Of a stretch of DNA of 39,311 bases, positions 24,810 through 31,090 are shown in pieces. The notes under the pieces were generated by a model, which did no database searches, was not told the origin of the DNA, and saw nothing but the letters and a program-made list of their open reading frames with translations. The position numbers and the translations under genes were made by a program. Each line of letters opens with the position of its first letter. Within the stretch, counting starts at the first letter, position 1. This stretch comes from Sorangium cellulosum (GTDB taxonomy: Bacteria; Myxococcota_A; Polyangia; Polyangiales; Polyangiaceae), in NCBI RefSeq assembly GCF_001589285.1, contig NZ_JEMA01001049.1, forward strand, positions 653-39,963, read 5' to 3'.

Positions 24810-26361
24810 GGCGGCCTCGGGACCCGCGCGTGGCGGCTGGCACGATGACGAGCACCGGAGCGAGCGCCATGCGATCGATATCTTCCATGTCGTAAACCCG
24901 ATCGTCGAACACGATGCCACGCGCCGCGGCGGCCGCGATGCCGGCCGCAATGGACATGAAGAGCCCGCCGATGGCAAGGATCAGCCGCGACGGGCTCGAG
25001 GGCGCGCTCGGCCTGTACGCCGGGTCGAGCACCTCGATCTGCGCCGAGTAGCCGCCCTGCTCCGAGCTCGCGGCCATCTCCGCGCGGAACGACTTGCCCT
25101 CGAGATCGGCGAGCCGCTGCTGCGCCCGCGCCTTCTCGCGGCTGAGCCGGGACCACTCCGTCTCGGTGTTGATGATCTGCTTCGCCGTCTCGCTCGCGTC
25201 GGCCGCGTTCCCCTTCTTCGCGCCCCTGCGCGCCGCGATCTCTCGCTCGAGCGCGGCGAGCTGGGACTTGATCTTCGCCTTCTCGGCCTCGTCGGTCGCG
25301 GCGACCTCCACGATCGGCGGCGGCGGCAGGATCAGCGCCTCCTCGGCGCGCCGCAGCGCCGCCTCGGCGTTGCTCACGCGGGCCGCCGCGGCCCGGACGT
25401 CGGGGTGCTGCTCGGTGAAGCGGGACTGCTTGTCCGCGAGATCCCGCCGCGCGGTCGCGAGCTCCTGCTCGGCCTGATCCCGCTGCCGCACGAGCGCGGG
25501 GGACGGCGCCCCCGCGGAGCCCGGCGCCGCCTGCTCCGGCTTGCCGGTGAGCCGGGCCCGCAGGCGGGGCACCTGCCGCTCGAGCGCCTCCAGCGTCGGA
25601 TCGGCGCCGGTGGTGCGGCGCTCCTGCGCGCGGATGGCGGCGCCGGTCTGCGCGCCGCCGGGCGCTGCCTGCTCGGCGGCGAACTCGGGGTGCTGGGCCA
25701 GGAACGCCGCGAGCTCGGCCTCTGCCTTCTCGACGTCCTGCTCCGCGCGCTTCAGCTCGGCGTCGAGGAACTCGTTCGTCAGCTTCGCCTGCGACCTGCG
25801 CATCCGCGTCGTCTCCTCGACGAGGATGTCCGCGAGCCGCTGCGTCACCTCCTGCGCCTGCTCCCGCGTCTCCCCTTCGGCCGAGATCGCGAAGGTGTCG
25901 GTCGATCGGGCCTTGAAGGTGATCTTGAGGCGGAGCCGGTCGACCGCGTCGACCATGCCCCGCTTCTCGAGGACGTCGGGGAAGAGGTTGAACTCGGTCA
26001 CGACCTTCTCGAGGTTGGAGCGCGCGAGCAGCGTCTCCTTCAGCCGCGCGGAGAGGGTGCGGAGCGGGTCGGGCCCGTCCGGCCCGAGGTACGTCGCCTT
26101 CACGCCCTCCCGGTAGAAGATCACGGTCTCGGAGCGGTACGCGGGCTTCCTCGACTGGACGACCAGCACCGTGAAGCCCACCCCCGCGAGCGCCACGAGC
26201 ACCGCCACGTACCAGTGCGCCAGGGTCCGGTTGATCATCGCGCTGATGCTGGGCGGCTGCGGGCCCGCAGGCCGCGCCGACGCATCGGCGGGAAGTGCCC
26301 CGAGCGGCTCCTGGGGCGGGGGGAGCCCGGCGGGCTGCTGGTTCATCTTCCAGTTGTCCAT
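24802..26361 (-). CDS. Wzz/GumC-type chain length determinant
   Basis: The product has 519 residues from an ATG preceded at 8 nt by GAGGAG. Plan: a Pro-rich cytoplasmic start, a first membrane helix (about 49-67, YVAVLVALAGVGFTVLVV), a long periplasmic region with extended coiled coil (about 150-430, rich in Glu/Ala/Arg), a proline-rich PAYRPSAPSSPSR stretch, and a second membrane helix (~455-475) with a short tail. This is the Wzz part of a Wzc co-polymerase, made as a separate protein from its ATPase partner encoded immediately downstream with an 8-bp overlap. It should set EPS chain length and link Wzy to the OPX exporter. Confidence 0.88.
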   Translation of the reverse strand: MDNWKMNQQPAGLPPPQEPLGALPADASARPAGPQPPSISAMINRTLAHWYVAVLVALAGVGFTVLVVQSRKPAYRSETVIFYREGVKATYLGPDGPDPLRTLSARLKETLLARSNLEKVVTEFNLFPDVLEKRGMVDAVDRLRLKITFKARSTDTFAISAEGETREQAQEVTQRLADILVEETTRMRRSQAKLTNEFLDAELKRAEQDVEKAEAELAAFLAQHPEFAAEQAAPGGAQTGAAIRAQERRTTGADPTLEALERQVPRLRARLTGKPEQAAPGSAGAPSPALVRQRDQAEQELATARRDLADKQSRFTEQHPDVRAAAARVSNAEAALRRAEEALILPPPPIVEVAATDEAEKAKIKSQLAALEREIAARRGAKKGNAADASETAKQIINTETEWSRLSREKARAQQRLADLEGKSFRAEMAASSEQGGYSAQIEVLDPAYRPSAPSSPSRLILAIGGLFMSIAAGIAAAAARGIVFDDRVYDMEDIDRMALAPVLVIVPAATRGSRGRRG

Positions 26362-26395
26362 AGTCCCCGCTCCTCGAAGGTTGGCTTGCGCCGCT

Positions 26396-26424
26396 CGGTC
26401 CGGAGCGCGTACGCCCCGGTCCGG
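26396..26424. promoter_or_regulatory. Direct repeat pair upstream of the Wzz-like gene
   Basis: CGGTCCGG occurs at 26396-26403 and 26417-26424, 21 bp apart (two helical turns), 35-63 bp before the Wzz-like ATG. The phasing suits a regulator site. In a genome this GC-rich, chance occurrence is possible. The remaining ~220 bp up to 26651 show no gene. Confidence 0.25.
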
Positions 26425-26651
26425 CAGACGGCTGCCTATGGTAGACGTGTGCTGCCCGAGCGCCAGCTTGTTGCACGCGGCCCTGTGCGCCGCGTCGCTG
26501 CGCCCACTCTGCGCCTACTCCATGCCCCGCCACGCTCGCGGGCAGGCGTGGCCGCGGTCCAGCGCCGGCGCGACGCCTTCGTCGACACCGCGCCGCCCTT
26601 GCCAGCGCTGCCGCTGTGGCCTGGTCGGCGGCGAGCACGCCGCCCCAGACG

Positions 26652-26951
26652 TCACGTCGGGAACACCCGGTCGAGGCGCAGCAGGCGGAAGATGGCGCGC
26701 GGCTGATCCCTCAGCCCCACGATGCGCACCTGGCCGCCGTTCGCGCGAACCCGCTTGAACAGCGAGACGATCACGCCGACGCCAGAGCTGTCGATCAGCC
26801 GGAGCGACGAGAGCTCGAGCGTGATGTTCTGGCGGTTCTCCGCCACCAGCTCGTCAACCAACGTCCTGAACTCCGGTGCGGTCACTGCGTCGAGGGTCCC
26901 CTCGAACTGCACGACCGTCTCATTGCCGTTATCGGTCCGCGTATAGCTCAT
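26652..26951 (-). CDS. STAS-domain anti-sigma factor antagonist
   Basis: The protein has 99 residues and is a single STAS domain of RsbV/SpoIIAA type. Strand FEGTLDAVTAPEFRTLVDEL is followed by ITLELSSLRLIDSSGVGVIVSLFKR, whose Ser residues in DSSG include the usual phosphorylation site, and QVRIVGL. In partner switching, unphosphorylated antagonist binds the kinase and releases the kinase's target; phosphorylation reverses this. Its ATG overlaps the stop of the kinase gene as ATGA, so the two are translationally coupled. It lies directly upstream of the Wzz-like gene in the same direction. Confidence 0.88.
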   Translation of the reverse strand: MSYTRTDNGNETVVQFEGTLDAVTAPEFRTLVDELVAENRQNITLELSSLRLIDSSGVGVIVSLFKRVRANGGQVRIVGLRDQPRAIFRLLRLDRVFPT

Positions 26952-27535
26952 TGGATTTTGATTCCCCCAGCGGCGCGGGCTGCGCCCGAGCGGGAGACGC
27001 TCCGCATTCGGAAACTGCTCGTCCGATGCCCCGTCGCCTCGGCGAAGTCGGAACCGGACGGCTCTTGTTCACTGCTACCTTCGCTGCCGTCGCCGGCGAT
27101 GCACGAGCTGCCGTCCCGCCGCTTCACCAGGCGGAGGACATTCGGGCTGCCGGGATGGTAGTCGACCTCATCCATGAATGATTTGATGATGAACAGCCCC
27201 ATCCCGGACTCGGGGAGGTCGTCGATGGGAGGGTTCTCGATGGCCGCGGGATCGAAGCTGCACCCCGTGTCCATCAGGCGGATGATGATGCCGTCCGCGT
27301 CGGACTCGATCTCGATGTCGACGTCGCCCGGCGGCCCATCTCTATATCCATGAATCGCGATGTTGTTGAACGCCTCGCCGAACGCCGAGACGGTCTGGGC
27401 CTCGAAATCCTCCAGGCTCAGGCCGGGCGACCCGCCCTCAGCCCTCCGAGGCGCGGCCATCTTGCAAGCGGCCGCCACCACGCGGAGGGCGAGGTGGCGA
27501 TAGGTCAACGAACCTGGTACTCGGAGTCGGATCAC
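26948..27535 (-). CDS. RsbW/SpoIIAB-like serine kinase (HATPase fold)
   Basis: The product has 195 residues from the GTG at 27535, picked over an upstream TTG at 27541 because GGAGG sits 7 nt before the GTG and only 1 nt before the TTG. GHKL ATPase motifs are the N box AFGEAFNNIAIHGY, the G1 box DTGCSFDP (second Gly replaced by Ser) and the G2 box ESGMGLFIIKSFMDEV. The C-terminal ~55 residues are Ser/Gly-rich and look unstructured, longer than in typical RsbW. It would phosphorylate the STAS protein encoded with it. No sigma factor gene is in the window, so its other partner is unknown. Confidence 0.85.
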   Translation of the reverse strand: MIRLRVPGSLTYRHLALRVVAAACKMAAPRRAEGGSPGLSLEDFEAQTVSAFGEAFNNIAIHGYRDGPPGDVDIEIESDADGIIIRLMDTGCSFDPAAIENPPIDDLPESGMGLFIIKSFMDEVDYHPGSPNVLRLVKRRDGSSCIAGDGSEGSSEQEPSGSDFAEATGHRTSSFRMRSVSRSGAARAAGGIKIQ

Positions 27536-27542
27536 GCCCAAA

Positions 27543-27547
27543 CCTCC
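27543..27547 (-). promoter_or_regulatory. Shine-Dalgarno site setting the kinase start
   Basis: GGAGG on the minus strand lies 7 nt upstream of the GTG at 27535 and selects it over the TTG at 27541. Confidence 0.65.
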
Positions 27548-27600
27548 ATCCGAGCTTGTACCCTACCACGTTCTGAACTATGGGAGCCACAAGGTAAACA

Positions 27601-28332
27601 GTGACACCTGGCGTTCGTGTAGCGAAACGTGCGATCGACATCGCGGGCTCGCTCGTGGGTCTCACGCTGACCCTCCCGCTCTACCCCCTCATCGGCGCGG
27701 CCATCTACCTCGAGTCGCCCGGGCCGATCTTCTACATGCAGCGCCGTGCCGGGATGCTCATCGGCACGGAAGTACGGGACGGCGTCGCCTACCCGCGGTT
27801 CGTCGAGTTCCATATGCGCAAGTTCCGTTCCATGCGCGTGGACGCCGAGAAGATGACAGGGCCCGTGCTCGCCCAGCAGGACGATCCGCGCATCACCCGC
27901 GTCGGGCGCTTCCTGCGCAAGACGCGGCTCGACGAGCTCCCGCAGTTCTGGAGCGTGCTCATGGGCGACATGAGCATCGTGGGGCCGCGCCCCGAGCGGC
28001 CGGAGCTGCTCGTGAACCTCGCGCTCGCCATCCCGTTCTTCGAGGAGCGGATGCGCGACATCAAGCCGGGCATCACGGGCCTGGCGCAGGTCTCGCTGGG
28101 CTACACCGGGCGCGCCCCGGCGGAGAGCGAGGTCGCGGCGTTCGAGGCGACGCTGACCAACCCGTTCGGCCTCGAGGAGGCGGAGGGGGCCGAGGCCGAC
28201 GACATGCGGATGAAGCTGCTCTTCGACCTCGCGTACGCCGCGTCGCTCGAGAAGCTCTCGACGTTCCTCCAGATGGAGCTGTCGATCATCCTGAAGACCC
28301 CGCTCGTGATGGTCCTCGGCCTCGGGCGCTGA
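27601..28332 (+). CDS. Initiating sugar-1-phosphate transferase (bacterial sugar transferase family)
   Basis: This 243-residue protein starts at a GTG with AAGG about 7 nt upstream. It contains only the catalytic part of the WbaP/EpsZ/PglC family. There is one membrane-inserting helix (IDIAGSLVGLTLTLPLYPLIGAAIYLE), then SPGPIFYMQRRAG, MRKFRSMRVDAE and the active-site block TRLDELPQFWSVLMGDMSIVGPRPERPE. It transfers a sugar phosphate from a UDP-sugar to undecaprenyl phosphate and so starts each EPS repeat unit. The multi-pass N-terminal part of WbaP is absent, as in minimal monotopic members. An acidic insert (LEEAEGAEADD) sits before the C-terminal helix. It is divergent from the kinase/STAS genes across ~65 bp. 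Confidence 0.9.
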   Translation: MTPGVRVAKRAIDIAGSLVGLTLTLPLYPLIGAAIYLESPGPIFYMQRRAGMLIGTEVRDGVAYPRFVEFHMRKFRSMRVDAEKMTGPVLAQQDDPRITRVGRFLRKTRLDELPQFWSVLMGDMSIVGPRPERPELLVNLALAIPFFEERMRDIKPGITGLAQVSLGYTGRAPAESEVAAFEATLTNPFGLEEAEGAEADDMRMKLLFDLAYAASLEKLSTFLQMELSIILKTPLVMVLGLGR

Positions 28333-28381
28333 GCCCGGAGGCCGGCGCGCTCCGCGCCCCCCGCGCCCCGCCTCGCGACGG

Positions 28382-28402
28382 CGCTGGCCCCGCGCGCCAG
28401 CG
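28382..28402. terminator. Hairpin between convergent sugar transferase and Wzy genes
   Basis: A perfect 7-bp stem (28382-28388 with 28396-28402) has a 7-nt loop and lies 50 nt past the plus-strand stop and 32 nt past the minus-strand stop. Confidence 0.35.
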
Positions 28403-28433
28403 ACCTCTGATGAGGCCGCGCTGACCGGCGGGG

Positions 28434-29810
28434 CTAGCCCCTCCTGCTCAGCACGAAGATCACGAGCACCAGGAAGAGATCGGCCAGGATGAGCCGGTAC
28501 ACGTCGCGCTTCTCGAGGCGGATCGAGAAGTTGGGATCGACGCTCTTGATGGCGCAGTACAGGGCCCCGGCGAGGCCGAAGTAGATCCAGAGCACGTAGT
28601 GGTAGGTGAACGAGAGGAAGAAGATCCCGACCATCATCCCGCAGAACCCGGCCATCATCGCCATGGACCAGGCGCGGATCCCCGCGAAATGGGCGCCGTG
28701 CTCGTACCGCTTGAGCGCGACCAGCGAGATCTTGAGCGTGAGGTAGATCATCGCGCTCCACGCGAACATCCCGAGCGGGCCGAGCTCGGAGAGCGCGAGG
28801 AGGTAGGCGTTGTGCGCGGTGAGCCAGTGGTGCTCCGTGAACTGGCGGTAGCCCGCGCCCATCAGCGGGAACATCCGGTAGATCAGGAGGCCCTCGGAGA
28901 GGATCTCCGTGCGCTCGTTCGCCGACTCCTCCGCCTCGCCGCCGCCGCGGCCGCCGAGGAGCATGAGCGGCGCGGCGAAGACGGCGCCGAAGAGCGCGCC
29001 GCGGACGCCGTACTTCTTGACGAAGTAGACGCCGAGCACCGTCGCGAAGACGAGCTGGCCGCCGCGCGACTGCGTGAGGATGATGGCGGTCGCGATCACG
29101 AGCAGCGACGCGAGGACGAGGAGCGCGCGCGTGAACGATCGCTTCTGCTCGAAGAGCGCGAAGCTGAACGGCAGCACGATGCCCGAGGTGAGCGCGAGCT
29201 CGTTCGGATCCTGGAGCACGCCGCGCCAGCGCACGCGGCCGTTGATCGTCGACGTCTTGAAGAGGCCGACGCGCTCGCACAGGTACTCGGCGTCGGGATC
29301 GGCGCCCGGTCCCTCGCGGCAGTCCATGCGGGTCTCGCAGAAGCGGCCGTCGGGGATGCCCGCCTCGCCGCGCGAGCCGCCGATTGTCTGCGTCATCGCG
29401 AGGCACTGAAACGACGAGAACCCCTGGTGGATGGCGACGCCCGCCACGAAGAGGCCCATCACGAGCACCGTGCCGGCGAGCTTCTGGAAGCCCTTGAAGC
29501 CCTCTGGGCTGTGCCCGATGAGGAAGAAGAGCACGAACGTCACGCTGATCGAGACGAAGCCCTCGGAGAACTCGCCGGGGTTCCGCAGGCCGAGCGTGAG
29601 CACGCACCAGAGGTAGACGACGATCGCCCACCGGAGCTGCGGGGTCGCCTTCAGCCTGACCTTGCCCAGGGCGAGGTCGAGTCCCATGCCCATGAACGCG
29701 AGGCCGAGCCACAGGTAGAGGAACGGCAGGTTCTCGAACCGCTCGTCCCACTCCTGAGGCCTGCCGTAGATGAAGATGATGAGAAGGATGACCCCGGGGA
29801 GCGCGAGCAT
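28434..29810 (-). CDS. Wzy-type EPS polymerase / O-antigen ligase family protein
   Basis: This 458-residue integral membrane protein has about 11-12 hydrophobic segments. Wzy/WaaL features are ILTQSRGGQLVF with the conserved Arg, a large extracytoplasmic loop, and the late TAHNAYLLALSELGPLG motif. A Cys-containing loop (FQCLAM, RFCETRMDCREG, YLCERV) may form disulfides in the periplasm. With a flippase and co-polymerase in the same locus, polymerisation of repeat units is the best-supported role; ligase activity cannot be excluded by sequence. GAGGA lies about 8 nt before the ATG. The SGNH hydrolase gene lies upstream in the same direction. Confidence 0.85.
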   Translation of the reverse strand: MLALPGVILLIIFIYGRPQEWDERFENLPFLYLWLGLAFMGMGLDLALGKVRLKATPQLRWAIVVYLWCVLTLGLRNPGEFSEGFVSISVTFVLFFLIGHSPEGFKGFQKLAGTVLVMGLFVAGVAIHQGFSSFQCLAMTQTIGGSRGEAGIPDGRFCETRMDCREGPGADPDAEYLCERVGLFKTSTINGRVRWRGVLQDPNELALTSGIVLPFSFALFEQKRSFTRALLVLASLLVIATAIILTQSRGGQLVFATVLGVYFVKKYGVRGALFGAVFAAPLMLLGGRGGGEAEESANERTEILSEGLLIYRMFPLMGAGYRQFTEHHWLTAHNAYLLALSELGPLGMFAWSAMIYLTLKISLVALKRYEHGAHFAGIRAWSMAMMAGFCGMMVGIFFLSFTYHYVLWIYFGLAGALYCAIKSVDPNFSIRLEKRDVYRLILADLFLVLVIFVLSRRG

Positions 29811-29882
29811 GTCGAGGGTCCTCAGCGAAGACGCGGTTCGGGTGGAGGGCGACGTTCCGGAGAATCGCGGCCCGCGTCAAGC

Positions 29883-29927
29883 ACGTCGCGCTCGATCCTC
29901 CCGGCGGGAGGGCCGGGCGCGCGACGT
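29883..29927 (-). terminator. Composite hairpin at the SGNH hydrolase stop
   Basis: Outer arms 29883-29891 and 29919-29927 pair perfectly over 9 bp, and inside them lies a near-palindrome (29897-29911). The outer right arm runs into the SGNH stop codon (29927-29929). Candidate terminator or attenuator before the Wzy gene. Confidence 0.4.
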
Positions 29928-30892
29928 CACGTGCTGAGGCCCATGCGGCGCACGGCCTGGTTCAGGAACGGCACGAACTCGTCCGCGGCCTTCTCGTTGC
30001 CCTCGCGCGACGGGTGGTTGTCGGTGCCCCCCTCCGAGCCGTACTGCGAGAAGTTGGACTCGCCCCTGTTCGTGAGCACGTCGTAGTAGTCGAAGACGAC
30101 CACGTTCTTCTCCGGATACCCGCTGAGCCAGCCGTCGGGCGACTTGACCCAGTTGTTGAACGAGCGGGCGTGGTCGGCCTGGCGCTGCAGGACCTGGGCC
30201 TCGGAGGGCCTGCCGAGGATCTGCTTCACGGTCCACTTCCAGGCGGGCTCCTTCGAGCGCTTGAGGACGTTCGCGGGGGCGGTGACGTAGACGAACAGCG
30301 TGTCCTTCCGCTTCGCGAGCTCGGGCAGGAGCGACGCCAGCGTGGCCTTCGCGTTCCAGACCGTGAGCTCCGGGCCGGCGGGGTTGCCAGGGGCGGTGCC
30401 CTCGCCGACAAAGCGGTTGTTGGGATAACAGGACTTGAAGACGACGATCCGGTTCACCACGCCGTCCGGGTGCATCTGGTCGTTCATCGCGACCCGGAGC
30501 ACCTTGTCCATCCTGTCGCGGAACTTGGGCGCCCAGTGGAAGAGATCGGTGTCCTCGCCGATCGCGCTGCCGTAGGAGGCCTCGTGGACGCGGTAGCCCT
30601 GCTCGGTGAGCTTCTTCTTGAGCCCGCCGCCGTTCGGGTGCGCCTCGTAGACGCACGACGCCTTCTCCTTCTCGGGGCCCGGATCCGTGAGCATCTGGCC
30701 GCCGACCGAGTGGTGGATGAAGAGCAGATCCAGCGGGGCGTCAGGCCGGGCGCTCGAGGTGCCGGACAGATCGAGCGAGCCGGCCTTCGCGATGGGGCCC
30801 GTCGCGGCGGGAGCGCTGCCCTCGACAGGGATGAACAGGGCGCCCAGCGCGACGAAGAACGCGCCGGCAGAGACGAGGTGCTTCTTGCTCAT
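29927..30892 (-). CDS. SGNH/GDSL-like exported hydrolase
   Basis: The product has 321 residues from the ATG at 30892, chosen for GGAG 5 nt upstream and a signal peptide (MSKKHLVSAGAFFVALGALFIP). Family marks are the LDLLFIHHSVGGQML block near residues 56-68, RIVVFKSCYPNN, FVYVTAPANVLK and the late GTDNHPSREGN with the Asp-x-x-His pair. The usual GDS is replaced by HHS, a variant seen in polysaccharide-linked members. Such proteins often add or remove acetyl groups on exported polysaccharides, and the position beside Wzy and a heparinase-like gene favours EPS modification (inference). The substrate is unknown. Confidence 0.75.
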   Translation of the reverse strand: MSKKHLVSAGAFFVALGALFIPVEGSAPAATGPIAKAGSLDLSGTSSARPDAPLDLLFIHHSVGGQMLTDPGPEKEKASCVYEAHPNGGGLKKKLTEQGYRVHEASYGSAIGEDTDLFHWAPKFRDRMDKVLRVAMNDQMHPDGVVNRIVVFKSCYPNNRFVGEGTAPGNPAGPELTVWNAKATLASLLPELAKRKDTLFVYVTAPANVLKRSKEPAWKWTVKQILGRPSEAQVLQRQADHARSFNNWVKSPDGWLSGYPEKNVVVFDYYDVLTNRGESNFSQYGSEGGTDNHPSREGNEKAADEFVPFLNQAVRRMGLST

Positions 30893-30897
30893 GACAT

Positions 30898-30901
30898 CTC
30901 C
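30898..30901 (-). promoter_or_regulatory. Shine-Dalgarno site setting the SGNH hydrolase start
   Basis: GGAG on the minus strand lies 5 nt before the ATG at 30892 and supports it over the upstream ATG at 30925. Confidence 0.55.
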
Positions 30902-31028
30902 GTAGAAGACGTGGCGGGGGAACATGAAGTATCGCAGCGCGCCGCGCCGAGGACAAGCCGGCGCCCGAGGGGGCGGCCGCGCGCAGGGTCGTGGCGCTCG
31001 GCGGCGGGCGTGGCGCTCGAGGCGGGAT

Positions 31029-31048
31029 CGGCGGGGACGTACCCGCCG
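31029..31048 (-). terminator. Hairpin downstream of the heparinase-like gene
   Basis: A perfect 7-bp stem (31029-31035 with 31042-31048) with a 6-nt loop lies 43 nt beyond the heparinase-like stop, in the 198-bp gap before the SGNH gene. Confidence 0.35.
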
Positions 31049-31090
31049 CTTCCGGGGACGACGGCTGCGAGACGCGTCGGCGCGGGGCGC

